This document shows positions 45,911-60,100 of a DNA stretch of 64,000 bases, piece by piece. The translations under genes were made by a program, and so were the position numbers. The notes beneath the pieces are model-generated. The model did not search any database and was not told where the DNA came from. It saw only the letters and a program-made list of their open reading frames with translations. Where the stretch lies: contig NC_086381.1 of NCBI RefSeq assembly GCF_036588685.1, positions 51,397,431-51,461,430 of the forward strand, written 5' to 3'. Within the stretch, counting starts at the first letter, position 1. The number at the start of each line of letters is the position of its first letter. Source of the stretch: Mytilus trossulus (lineage: Eukaryota; Mollusca; Bivalvia; Mytilida; Mytilidae).

Positions 45911-48099
45911 TGCGCATCTGCATTTCTGTAAACAAATCTATCTTTACTACAAAAAAAATACTAAAGAAGGTAAGTGATGAATAAAGTAGACTGAACACAC
46001 TTGCAAAATCTGTATGTTTTGACTTTCTGAAAAAAAATCGTTACTATACGTGAACTATTTTCCACTGAACGTGATGCAGAAAATATAAAAAAAATAAATC
46101 TCTATATTTGAAGATAAATAGGCAGTGCGAACAGTTTTATATAATTATAAATGTCAGTCACTGGAAAATAGGGCACTGCGTGAATAAGAAGTATGTGAGG
46201 TTTACGTCAATAAGGCAGCAAACCAGCAACATACATAACCGACATACATCTAGATGGAGACATTTAAATAAAATCTTTAACAAAAGACACGTTTCCTAAC
46301 ATTATGTCATATGTGTGCTATCAGATTTGTATATTATGTTTTTGAGCCATCAATGTTCACCGATAGTGTAGCATGTAACAGAAGGAGAATCAGGTGTGTG
46401 TTATACGTTAATAGAACAACTCGAAATCTCTAAATAAAAGGGGATCATTATTATATAGCATACGACCATTAACGATGATCCTGGCGAGGAACACACACAC
46501 CTTAAATAAGATGTTACGGGGTTTAAATATATTTGTTATACCTCTCAAACATCCACTGTTATCTTAAAAAAATGATATGAGAGATAAGAAAATATAATAG
46601 TAAATTTTAGAATGTATCTCGTCTCCTCGATGTTTGTACTGGTTTTACCAAGTCAAAACGAGGGTCAAGTTTCCCGAATGTTCGACTAGTATTACTTCAC
46701 TGCGGTTAGTTCATATATTAAAGATTTTAAAGACCTTGACTGACTAAACAGCCCTTGCACGTTTGGTTATGTTCACATTGTTGCAAGGCTAACAAACCTG
46801 CATGTAATGAATGTGTTATGAAAAAGGTTTAGTAATACGGAACTTTTTCAAAGATTTGCAAATTTAAGTTAATTATCTGTAGAAAATATGGTGAAGACTC
46901 AATCTATGTTACCTTTTTTGGGGGGTATTTCATTTTAGCCTGCGGAGATCACAACTTGAAAAGGACGAAAAAGGCCAATAATAAACGTATACATGGTAGA
47001 TAACACGTAAATAGATATCCAGATTTCTACAAATACCTTATAATTTTAGATAAAATTAGCAAAAAGATAACTATATACGTTGTTAAACCCTTTACAGCGT
47101 GTGCTAGCCTGTGAAAGAAGCTGGCTTGTTTTATTATGTATTATATCTAGGAAACACATTTGTGTTTGGTTTTACGTGTCCTTCTTTAAGTTAATTGGTC
47201 TGTCGTGACACTTAAACCTTAAAATTATGAATAAAAAAAGATACATGGTGTATGAAAAAAAAAAAAAGCAAAATAACAACACACAATTAAATGGTATGAA
47301 ATTCGCTGTTTTTACTTTGTTAGATTGTCAGTTAAAATATACATAGCTCTTGTCGTGCAAGGTTTTTTTTTAAAGTACGTATGACGGCATTATATTGAAG
47401 TGATAGAAACTAAGAATTTAAACGAAGGCCTACGTCGAATAGGCGAGTTGTAGTGGTGTGCAATACCGTTAATCCGAGAAGATGAATGATATCGACAACA
47501 GCCAAAGTCTAGCACAATTGCTTCGCAAACTATTAAAGCGGCTCAAGTCTAATTTTAGTTAACTTCAGAATTACACTTACACAATCATTTCGTAATGAAA
47601 AAAAAATAAAACAAGTCGTAAGTCGAAGTTGACATCAATATGTATGGTAACAGAACAAAAAAACTGGACAAATAATCAACTTAGTTGAACACAGGAGAGA
47701 ATGTCAATTTAGTTACTCGTCTAATGAACAGTGAGATGATATAAGGAAGAAAAAACAATGTTACAACTGCTGAAGGAGCAGTTCAAGGTATTACACCCTG
47801 ACATAATATAACAGAACAAAGACCAATGCATTTGAAGAAAGTCTCGTTTTAGAGTCACACAACAATTTAAAAAAGGTTTCTCGTTTATTTTTATTTTCCT
47901 CCAGAAAATTAGTAAGACCACAAAGAGCGTTCATGTACACATGTACGTCTGCGCTAATTTCCCGAAATTAATAGTCTGTGTGTTATTTCTTTAATTTTAA
48001 CACCGAAGGTCTTGAACTTAAAAATGCCCGGTTATGAATATGTCAAATGGGTTATGTTGGAAGTAAACACATGCTGCAAGTTTTTCAATCACTGCAGAA

Positions 48100-48553
48100 C
48101 CCTTCATGGCCGTTCACACACATGGTGAAGTTAAATTAATCTCTTCGTAAATTTTACGGACGCCATTACGAGTTGATTGACCTCTACGGAATATCCGTTT
48201 CACAGATGATAGCAGATATGTTCCTTATTTCGTAACTGCAATCCCGTTCCCTTTTCACGGATGCGACCTACCGAATAAGACTCATTACCGAGTTTTTACT
48301 AACAATATAGAAACACAACGGGTGCAACATGAGAAGTAAGAATTGCCTTCCCTTCCAAAGGACCTAATATCACCCCCTTTGTTTGGTAGGGATCGTGTTG
48401 AATAGTCTGTATTTTTCTATGTTGTGTTTGTGAACTATTATTGGTCTGTTTGTCTACTTTGTTATTAACAAGTTTGTAGCCATGGCTTTGTCAGTTGATT
48501 TTTCGATTTATGATTTTGAATGTCCCTCTGATATCTTTCAACCCTCTTTTCAG
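48100..48553 (+). repeat. Dispersed repeat family 5, longest copy
   Basis: gaatatccgtttcacagatg, ttcccttttcacggatgcga, aacacaacgggtgcaacatg and gccatggctttgtcagttga in order. The most complete copy of this family in the window. Confidence 0.65.
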
Positions 48554-49241
48554 AATATATTCATCTGATGTTTCAGTTCCGTTGAAATCTTTAACAAAAA
48601 ATATAAAAATATTTTAAGCATGTTAAATGTATAACTAATTCGATCAAAGTATATTATGTCACCAGGTAAAATGTTGAGAAAATAGTAAAAAGAGGGTAAA
48701 AAGAAAGGATTGTATCAAAAATTATAAACAGTTTAAAATCATTGATTTTCCCTTCCAAATGCGTAGATAATACTAAGTAGGGTGCAGTCCGGTGTATCCA
48801 AGCACAGAAGACTTATGACTTCACTTCATTCAACTAATAAAGCCAATAATTGGATAAAGTTGTTGGAAGACATTTATAACATAGTTGTATTTCATTAAAT
48901 CTTCTGTTTGTATGGTTTCAGCCTCAAGATTTTCTTAAATGTGTTTCCCTGTTTTGAGAGATCCTCTAATGTCCGGTGATTTCAAGAATGCCTTTCTAAA
49001 ATAGTTTATTTTAAATAAGGGAAAGATTTTAAACAACTAAATATATATAGTTGAAGTTGAACAAAACACACTTCCAATGATGCACCGCAACATTTATAGT
49101 TTGATGATATAATTTTAACCTAAAAAAACAGATTTTATCTGATGATGTATTATTTTTTAAATAAAAATTTGCTAAATATGATAAACCACGGGATTTGGTT
49201 TAACCTTATTTAAGTAATTCATATTTTCAGATCTTTTTTTT

Positions 49242-50060
49242 CTAAAACAGGACACTGAAGAAGAAATTGATTTTCATCCTCAACTTCAATGTTGCATAAT
49301 TTCCATATTCTATCCTCCACCGAAGACCCATATACATGAACCTGCCTCTATCAATTTCTAATTTATGTGCACTGACTCTGAACTTAGTGAGCAGTCGCCT
49401 TTCATCCTCATTCAAAATTATTAAATATCTTTCCATACAAATATTTTCTTCAACTAATCTGTAAGGTCTTAGCTTTATTTTCATGCTGTTTATTTTGTCT
49501 ATCATTGTAAAGTTCAGATTTCTAAATGCAAGAATATTTCTGTTTTGATTTCCGGTAAATTAGTGATTTTAAATACATCCTTGAATTTTTAAAATGCTTG
49601 AGATCTATATCAAGATATATTAAGAATAATAATACAACTATACCAACTATTTTTGTTAAATCTATTTAGTGATCTAGAGACATTAAGAGCGTCAGAGAGG
49701 ACTTTAATATATATTTATAATATCTACGCATACTTAAAATTACATCAAGAAATAAGGGATATCTTCCAATTTCACCCAATACAGCTATAGTTGTAGATGT
49801 TTTTAGTCAAACCAACATTTACAGAATGTGTCATGAATATTTCTTGTTTCATGTCCCTGCATAGTTGAAATAGATTATGTTCATTTTTATTTAGTTTATG
49901 TATTACTTAAGCTCCCCATATTTCACTCCCATTTAACAACACAGGTGTCACAGTATGATGAAATATATATGTGAAATTTGTTGATTTTTAGGCTTATATA
50001 ACTTAAAACTTCCTATATATTTACAACCCCTAGCACTTTCAATAGGTACATTTTTTATCA
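49242..50060 (-). pseudogene. Broken LINE-type retrotransposon remnant (3' ORF end)
   Basis: On the - strand near 49,940 a frame reads TVTPVLLNGSEIWG, then continues with stops and frameshifts to ERRLLTKFRVSAHKLEIDRG at about 49,330-49,400. The 'VLLYGSE-WG ... R-S-H-L-IE-GR' order is typical of the C-terminal region of mollusc non-LTR retrotransposon proteins. Internal stops show it is dead. Confidence 0.6.
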
Positions 50061-50536
50061 TTAAATATTATTTCATACTATTTTTCTGTTTAATCAAATA
50101 CTACTGATTTAGTTTTTTTTATATTTATTTGGATCCCCCATTATCACAGTAATTATATAGTTTACACATCTGTAATCTACAATACATGTTAAATACATTT
50201 TACGAATATGTGACCAGCCATGAGATTTTCAGGCTTATGGAGGTTTTAGAACCAAAATGAGTTTTTTGCATTTTTATGAAGTACACATAGATATAAAACA
50301 CCCAGGAAGAGTTTTTGGTCGAATTATCAAAATTAAAAGAATCGTGCGCATTTTTGTGAGATGCAATTTTTTTTTTAAATTGTATCACTTTGCAATATTT
50401 CTAAGGTTTATCTAATTTAGTTCTCCTTGCAAGTTGACATATGGTTGTGTGTTTGATTTTTTTTAGTCTTCAAAATTATCAAAATGTAACTAAAGTGAAC
50501 TAAATTTATTGATGATATTATTGTGACGAATGGAAA

Positions 50537-50740
50537 ATGAAAATAAATACAAATAAAACTAAAGTTTTGATCTTTTCGAGTGGCAGAATGCCAGCAAATC
50601 TCAAGTTCACAGTTAATTGTAACGACATTAAAATTGTCAAAGAATACAAATATTTAGGTATTTTATTTTCTAGAAGTGGATCCTTTTTATCAAATAAAAA
50701 ATATTTAAAAGAACAAGCCACAAAAGCTGATGCAACATAG
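50537..50740 (+). pseudogene. LINE reverse-transcriptase fragment
   Basis: An open 67-codon stretch with KINTNKTKVLIFSSG and IVKEYKYLGILFSRSGSF, the thumb-side signature of non-LTR retrotransposon reverse transcriptases (N--KTk-mvF; YlGi-fs-sG-f). No catalytic YADD box is present. Orientation is opposite to the 49,242-50,060 remnant. Confidence 0.7.
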
Positions 50741-51020
50741 AAAACTAAAGATTTAGCAAAACAAACCTAGCTAACAAAAAACTGGCGGTGATATCTGGTA
50801 CTCAGGAAGAGTAAGCAGATCCCATACACTTCTGTAAATATATATATATATATATATGATTATAAACAGTAAATTTAGTAAGTTCCAAATTTCAGATGAG
50901 ACATAATTTGCAGTCATTCAATGAATTAATTGTCATTTACTTTGAAATACAAGTCATATTTAAAATTATACTGTAATAGAAATATACAACTAATATTAAA
51001 AACACTTCATAAAATGTCTT

Positions 51021-51133
51021 TCAAAGTTTATTTGTTGTGTGTTGCTTCTTCGAAATTCTATTTTCATGATTTTCTTCTACTATTATTACCTTTGCAAATT
51101 GTCGTTCCTTTTTCAACATATCACTCCTGTCAC
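51021..51133 (-). CDS. Gene B last coding exon and stop
   Basis: Acceptor CCTATAG... (AG at 51135-51134), chosen over a later AG because only this one gives an open frame. 37 codons including TGA at 51023-51021. MLKKERQFAKVIIVEEN aligns with LLNTQREFAKDIIGRER of gene A. Confidence 0.78.
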
Positions 51134-54100
51134 CTATAACAGTCAGAAAATCTTGCAGTTATATATTTATACGTATCTTCAAACATCAATCGGGGTTATC
51201 GTTTTTTCAACATTCACCAAATCTGTTCATTTTGTGATAACTGTAATCATTATCACGTTGAGAAAACGTTCATGTGATTTGCTAAGGTTTTTATATAATA
51301 TGGAGATATGGAGGTGCATGTTTTATTAAATCTATTGCAGAAATGTGTTTAAACACCTGTAAGCAAGATAAGACATTCTTCAATAGAAGTTATTAATGAT
51401 TAAAACAGCCTCATACTAGCAAAACTGTTATAGTATATCAATTACAATTCGCCTCAGTTTAAACTATACGTGTTTAATTATTCTAGCATCATATATCTGG
51501 TTATGTAAATAATTATTGACGAAATGTTTAATCTTCGATGTATTTAGGATAACGTATAATTCAAAAAGAATAATGTGCTTATCGATTTGTTTATTTTAAA
51601 ATGTGTAAATTAATTCGACCAAAGATGAATTCATTGCTTACAAGAATTGTTATTTTAATGAATAATTAGATAGATTATTGCCAAAATTTGAGAACTGAAC
51701 ATTTAACATTCATTGTGTCTAGGTTATACTGTACAGTGGATGTTGGTGTATCCTGTTGTTGCCATTATATTCGTAAATACGTTTGTCCTTAACTCAATTT
51801 TACTTTAAATTACCTGTTGTTGTTTTCTTATAACATGGACAACATGGACATTTTTTAGTATACCATAAGAAACTGAAAATTCTAAATGGAAAATTGAGTG
51901 GTGACGGTATTCTATCTTCAAAATCAATTATAACTGAATGTCGATAGTAACGCCATTTCTGTTCGGATTTTTTTCGAATTTCCTTAAACCGTGCACTGCA
52001 ACAGAAACATAAATTTGTACATACAACGCTATATCAAGGAATAACAAAATTTACTAGAAATCTGAAGTCAAATGTCTATCAGATTTGTAAAATCGCCTAA
52101 ACTTTATATATACTAGTGAACAAAAGAAACTATACAAGACAGTGTATTTTCTATATATAATGAAATGGATACCCTGTGCCAAGGTAACTAATTGTCCAAT
52201 TGGTCTAAATTTTACAAAGAGTTGTTTTCTTATCAAACTGATAGATTTAAGCTAAAGATACGATCTTTTTGTTGTTGGATTTTTTTGTTGTTGTAGGGAT
52301 AACGTATATACATGTTGTATAACTGTTATTAGGAAAATATTTTAGTTTCATATCTTTCAAGTGAATTATAAGTCCAATGTGATGGGTGTACAAACATTTT
52401 ATTGATATGTATTACCTGTATTTTTACAGTCTATATATATATATAGTACACAATGTTACTATAATAAACAAATTCGTATTTGTATTCTTATTCTTAGATC
52501 AAAAATATATTGTTTTACTAGAAAATCCAAAAAATGGTATTAGAATTTAAAGATTTGAATGCGCTTGCAGAGAACACCTGATTTTCATCTTCAAAATCAA
52601 ATGCCGACTTTTTTTATCATTTTATACAAAATACACTTGTTCCCTGTGTTCAAATAACTCAGTGTTCTCTAACTTTCCAATTTGGTCAGATTATTTTGGT
52701 CGTATGCCCTTGCTTTGTAAATAAATGTGTTTTTTTTATATTTTTACAGCTTATTTTCAGGAGTTTAAACTTGTGTATAGCTTTTTTGATTGACTAGTAT
52801 ACTTCATAAATATTTAATATCAATGGCATATTACCTATATATATTCTTTGAAAATTAACTGTCTCTCTGTCATACCAATACATGGATATATTTTGTAACT
52901 TTGACAGAAATACACATTTTAAATTGTTATTTCCCGAGAGTGTCTAAATTGTCTAAATTGTCTGAACATCGATTTTACAGTTACATAATTCTGAACTATT
53001 ACGGAAGTTTCATTGTTTTTAGGATTATTTCAAGCGTTATTTATGCGCACAGTTTGGTTGAATTATATAGACACTATACCTTTATTATATGTATATAAAT
53101 AGTAGCAAGAGTAGAAATTGCTCTGTCAAATAAGGCCCAATAATTTAAAAAGCGTGTCTAAGTTTGTTACTAAAAAAAATCATTTATTCAAATTCTAAAT
53201 AAAGGGTATTTCAATTGGTCATAAGCTTACTAGGAAAGAAGTAAAATCAGCAGTCCCTCCTTAATACTCCTCTTATTTCTGTATATTTTAACTATCAAAT
53301 CTAAAATAAGTTTACGCACAAATATGTCACTATTTCCACTAGTAAATAATACAATATTAGTTTATATTGCATTTCTAAACATAAGTTACGATTTCAATTT
53401 CTACAATTAAAGACACAAATTGTTTGAATAACTGTCCTCATGAACAAACAATTAGATCGACATCTTGTTAACGATTTATACAATTTGACTTTGGCATTCA
53501 TACCACATCTTCGTATCTATTTATACTATGAATACTGTTTAATTAATACATTGAATAAACACATGTATGACATACCTGAACATTGCAATAACAATATTTA
53601 ATAACAACCAGTTTGTCAACATCATATAAATCGCAGCAATTACTGGTGTTATCCAATCTCCCGTTGCACAATTTGCGTTATCCTTGCAATCCGAATTATC
53701 ATTTCCTTCAAATAAACAGATTGAAAGAATATATCATGGAAACTATAAAGGACATGGTGAACACATGAAAAAAGAAAGTAAGATTTGAATTATTGTCCAG
53801 CGTGACAATCTTCCGAAGAAACAGATTCTATAGTTAGACAATATACGTATAGTGTCTTGAAATATGAAATGTATTTGTATGAGGCTTAGAAACGGGAAAA
53901 TGCGAGGTTCTACCGAGCATTTTCCCGTTTCGTGCCGAATACAAATAAAATTCATCTTTCAAAACACTATACGTATATTGTTTTTATACTGAAATCGAAA
54001 AAAAATAATGAAAAATGAAAAAAATATGTAACAAAAATTGTTAAAAATGTGTTTTGAATTTCCCTCTTGGGGTACCATTTTAGGGAATTTCCCTATGAAC

Positions 54101-57100
54101 GTAGTCCAGGCGGTAAGACATTGACATATTAAGGAATTAGAAAGGGAAAATGAACTTAATTAATAACATTTGATAAACATGGTATATAAATAACCAATGT
54201 GAAGACATAAAAGTTTAAATTCATAAAAGTTTGATCATTGTTACTTTACGTTGTCATGGTCGTGATGTGACGTTGTTGATGAAATACAGTAGTTCCGGTA
54301 AGGAGGCGGGGCTATTAGGTTTGTTGAGGTCATTGACGTATAGAGGTAACGTTTATACGTATAGCTTTATCTGTATAGTAAAATAGCTGATTGCAGTATA
54401 AATCTTTTATTATATTATGGTTAGCCCTTTATAAACAGTTTACAATGCTATTCAATAAAAAGTATGAATTGTTTGTTTGCGAATGGTTCACGAATATATG
54501 CCCATAGAGATTCACGATATTATAAGGACTTCTCAACGCAAGTTTAAAGACATTTCGTTTATTGTTTGACAATAAATTATATAGCTATATTCTGCCAACT
54601 CTTGTACAAACAAGAATGTGTCCAACGTACACGGATGTCCTTTCGCATGCCTACTCGCATACTCATTTTCCATGGTCAATGGACCATAAAACTGGGTAAA
54701 AATATAATTTGGCATTAACAGTAGAAAAATCATACAAAGGGGAATATGTGTACTACGTTTGAAGTTGTTTGGACTTTTAACTACCTTAACCAAAAACGTA
54801 AACCTGAAACTTGCACTTTCATTTTCTATGTCCAGTGGATCATGAAATTTTGGTCAAAAATCTTATTTGGCTATAAAATTATAAAGATCAGATTATAAGG
54901 AATATGTGTACCAATTGCAAGTTTCCAGTTGATTGGACTTCAGCTTCATTAAAAACTACTTTTACCAGAAACTATAACCTGAAGCGAGACGAACGGACAG
55001 ACGAACAAGCAGACGGACAATCGCACAGAATAAACAAATAATGCCCCTCTACTATCGTAGGATGGGCTGAAAAATATGGAACGCCACAGCTGCCTTGTGA
55101 TGACAAGAATCATATAATTAAGGGTAAAGACATATCATGTAGCAAATGTTATATACTATAATAATATTTGACTATAATACTCTGTCAATTTGCAACATTC
55201 CCTACAGATAAATATTACTAAGATAAATGTATATACTATAAAGACACTTTGAAACAACATTGAGTTAAATTTCAAACTATTTTTTCACTTTGGTATATTA
55301 TTACGACACATTTGTATACTATACAGTCATCTGAATATAGCATGGAACAATTGTGTCACACTATCATGTCTTATAAGTATCGTATTTAGACATGTTTTGA
55401 TATAAAGCTAACAATTCTTTTATCACAACGTTTCATCTATATAACAGTAGACTATTTGTTTACACTATCAGACCATTTAACTATACCATTATACCATTTC
55501 ATCATCCCAAAAGACAAATTTTTAAATAACGGCGAAAATCATCTGAAACATTGATTATTATAATGAGAAAAGATCCTTAAGGAAATAATTTTGCGGACCT
55601 TAGGGAATCGCTTTCAAGATGAATGAATTTATCAATTTTTATGTTGCATTTGCCCTCAGTGATACAGAGTTGAAAAGACTTTGTGTCGACACGAAAGGCG
55701 ACACATGTAATGATAATATAATACGTTCGTTATTTCAAGAGGGATAGGCTCAAGTCAGGGATACCTTTACCCTTATGCCTCGTTCACACGCACATTTAGT
55801 AAATGGCAATCGAATTCGAATTACGTGTGAACGCAGTGTGTAGGTCAACAAATTACTTAAAACCTTTACTATATCTTCCATAGATATAAATATTTGGTTT
55901 TAAAGTTTGAGGTTAACTGTGCACAACTTATTTCAAACGGGAATGCACATCTTCATTTTTACGGACATGTTATTTACCATGCCCGGAAATTAAGTAACAA
56001 TTCTAGTTAATTTATCGATTTTTCAAGTAAACTTTTCTAAAAGGTTTAAAATTCAATTCTGTTATTAGATCACAGATTATTGTTTTTAATGGTTTTAATA
56101 ATGATTTTGTTATTATTTAATGAAAAGGAAACTTAATACTTATACACATTCAGGGATCTACAATCTGTCGATACCAGTATATTGGCATTGCATAGTGTCA
56201 TGGTAGAGTCATTTATCTATCTATCAGTAACTACAAGTACTTTTTTGTTGTTGTGATGTACAAGCTAAGTACCCGGCCACGTCAACAGAAGATCTGCTAT
56301 GATTGCCAATGAGACAAATCGCCACAGGAGACCAAAATAACACAGAAATTATTAACTATAGGTCACCGTAAGGCCTTCAACAATGAGAAAAGTCTATACC
56401 GCATAGTCAACTTTAATAAACAAAAAAAAGACCCAGAAATGTCAATGTAAAACGGTTCAAACGAAAAAGATAAAAGCCTTAATTATTTATGTACAAAAAA
56501 TCAATTGAAAAAATATGTAATACATAAACAAACGAAATGCACTGAATTACAGACTCCTGTCTTGAACAGGTATATATATATATATATATACAGCATGTGG
56601 CGGGGTAGTAAATGTAAGGGGGGTCCCAATCCGTCCCAGACCTTGAACAGAGGTATAACATTACAATATTAGAACGAACTATACAAGTCAGTCGAAAAAG
56701 GCTTAACTCATCAGATGGACAAAATACAAGTGAACGTTGCCGGTTACTTGTACATCCCAATAAAAAAAAATTCTATGTACATAACTGACTTAACTGACAG
56801 CTAGTACAAAGAAACTTACTACTAATGAAAAATTCATGCATCTAAGAGTAAGATTTTCGCATACTTATTCACATACAAATTAGCAGAAACTATGTCATAT
56901 CCATACGTCCTTTAATCTAGTATAATGATGATTTTTACACCAATGTCATGCATTTTAATTAAACATCTGCGGTCTTGATTTTGTTTCAGCTTTAAGTTGA
57001 TAATAATATTTAATAATATATCTAAATTATCATGGGTACGGGATATATGGTTAGAGTTAAGGGTAGCACATTTTTCACCGTACCTGTCAACATGATTTGA

Positions 57101-60100
57101 AAACACTTGCTTTAAGTAAACTCTCTCAAAAACAGCTTGCTTTCATGATTGTTAAAATTTGGCATAAAATTATATAGGCCATCTTTGTGTTTTAGGATTG
57201 CATGTTATTTAGTTTTTGTGTGGGTTTTTTTAGGAGTACCCACCTGTATGTGCTGTCTTTCCTGTCAACACCAAGTCTTTTCAACTCCCAATTGCTTAGG
57301 GCAAATGCAACATTAGAGTCCCATCTTTTATTTTGTTCCTAATTTTAATTCATATTCTACTTTTTGCATGTTCCTCATTGTGGATTTCACCCTCAGCTTA
57401 GACTTAATTCTGCTATGTTTTTTTTTTTTACAAAAGTGTAATTTGGCCAGATCATTAAAAATGTCTTCACACACTGAAGAATAAAAGTACTCATAAAAGG
57501 TGTTTGTATCGTGTGACACATTTTTCGTAAAGGAAACTTCCAAAATAACTTAAAAAAAAAAGATGTGGTATGATTTCCAATAAGACAACTGTTCACACGA
57601 GACCAAAATGACACAGACATCAACAACTATAGGTCACCGTACAGCCTTCAACAGATAGCCAGGCCCATACTGCATATTTAGCTATAAAAGGCCCCGATAT
57701 GACGATATAAAACAATTCAAACGAAAAAACTAACGGCCTTATTTATATAAAAAAATGATGAAAAAACAAATATGTAACACATAAACAAACGACAAATCGT
57801 TTTACTTTAAAATATGATAAAATGGATGTAAAACCTTCTAAGGTATCCATAAATAGTTCTCCATAAACCTGCCAGTATGGAATTTGTAGAATTGACCATG
57901 TTCTCCAATTCTCAGTATTACTTGGTCCTGCGATTGTATGGCTTGGATACACATTGGCATGATACACAACGCCAGCAGCCAATATAAGGATGATAAGTAT
58001 TACCAAATACTGCATCAAATCCACAAGCTGAAAACATAAATTCTGTTTGATACGAACATGCTTAGAAATATATTTTTCTGTACATGTTTAAGCCACTTTA
58101 TTATGTTTATCAAATGTAATTACCCATTGGAAGGTTGGGTCCTTTAGAAAAGTGTGTATTACATTTATAACATGAAATGCATTTTGATAAACAACATATC
58201 GTCAGTTATATTCGATACCAAAATATTGAACCTTCAAAAAAAATTAAAGAGATTAATAAATTAAGAAAGACAAAACATTAGCCGGATAAGGGACGCCCTT
58301 TGTTAGCTATATATAATTACTCCGACTATACATATACAATTCAGTTTTTTTAGTTCAAGTTTCAATAGTTCACAGTATTCTTATTTTTATGCCAGTGCCA
58401 AACAAACTTGGTCCTGGAATATGAACCGACAGAACCCGGTTATCAGCCTAGAATACAAACACGTGTTAGTTTTAAATTAAACTGTAGCAATGTTACCATG
58501 ATTAATGAACAGGATGAGTATTTCGACCAAAAAAGTCTCTTCGGTAGATATCCTTATATATTGATGTCTGCTAATCATTTACTTTGAATTGAAATGAATT
58601 GAAATTGTTGATTTTGTTAACGCTGACATGCTGTCGATACATCGATACTTTCACAACTATAATTTGTTTATATTATCCATTTGTTTGATCATTTTTTTAT
58701 AATAGTTTTTGCCATTGATTTTGTCATTTGATAGGACAATTTCCATTTGGATTTTTCAAGAAGTTGTTTATTTTACTTCTTACAAGATAGTTGAGATCTC
58801 AAAATTTATTTTTGTTAAGTAACATGTTAAGAAATACTGTTTGGATTAACGGTTACCTTTGAATATTGCCTGGATGTTGCATGTCGGATAATAGATCATT
58901 GCAAAATGCTTTGAGTTCTTGCGAAAGGGACGACATAAATTCAATAAATCAATTAATGTATAAACGATGTATTTTGAACTTTTAAATGAACGGTCCTGTT
59001 CTTCAAAATCTTTTTTTTTAATTTGGACCCAATTTTATATCACGTGTTATAAATACATTAGCACTAAAACAACAATTTTATATGTGCTTGTTTTTGTTCA
59101 AAACGTAAAACCATAGTCACCATGTCATGATTTTGTCTACTTTCATTAGGAGTTACAGCATAATAAAATCAACGGTACCAATTTTGTTGCACCAGATGCG
59201 CATTTCGACAATAAATGTCTCTTCAGTCATGCTCGTGGCCAAAATATTTGATATCCAAAGCATATATAAAAGATGAAGAGCTATAATCCAAAAGGTCCAA
59301 AAAGTATAGCCAAATTCATGAGGAATCAGAGCTTTGCATGAGGGAGATACGTTCCTTAATTTATAATAATTTCTAATATTTTGTAACAACAAATTTTAAT
59401 AACACAAAAAATCCGTATTTTCATGCCAGTACTGAAGTACTGGCTACTGGGCTAGTGGCATAACTGTATTGTAAACAACAAAAGAGTGTCTAATCTGCAT
59501 TGAACTGTTCTTTTATTCTATACTGGTGTTGTAATTGTTTGTATAGTATTGGATTGAATATGGTTTGTGGAACCTCTAAATCAAAGAAGGAATAATTGCA
59601 CTTATTTTTACGTTAGTGGTCCCATCAAAATTACCTATATACAACGTTGGTTGTGAGACCCTTAAATTAAAAGAAGACAATACAGCTTTTTTTTACATGA
59701 AGGGTCCTATTGAAATTAGCTATACATATACCGTAGATTATAAGACCCCTTAATAAAAGAGACATTATAGTACTCTTTTACCTTTTGGGTCATATCATAA
59801 TTACCTATATATAATATAGGTTGTTAGACTCCTAAAGTAAAAGAAGACATTAAATCACTCTTTTGCTATGAGCATCCGAAATAGTTTAATCAGAAACAAA
59901 ATGAAAGGACGTCAAGATATAGAATTTCATTCACTTAAGCTGGGGTCACACATTCACGATTTTTACTACAGTTCTTGACAGGACCATTCCCGATTAAAAT
60001 TTATTAAAAGTCCGATCAAGATCCTGTGAATCGTGGATGGAAATTCAAACTTAAATTAAAATTTGTGAAAAAAATAATTTGATCACGACAACAATCAGAT

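Larger units (their letters stand above)
43074..51020. other. Intergenic stretch between gene C and gene B 3' ends
   Basis: No gene recognised. Contains the likely 3' UTR of gene C, a family-1 repeat fragment (43,925-44,040), an element with short terminal inverted repeats (44,318-44,714), a family-2 repeat (45,541-45,910), a family-5 repeat (48,100-48,553) and LINE remnants (49,242-50,740). The stretch 46,500-48,000 shows only AT-rich sequence with no feature I can name. Confidence 0.6.
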
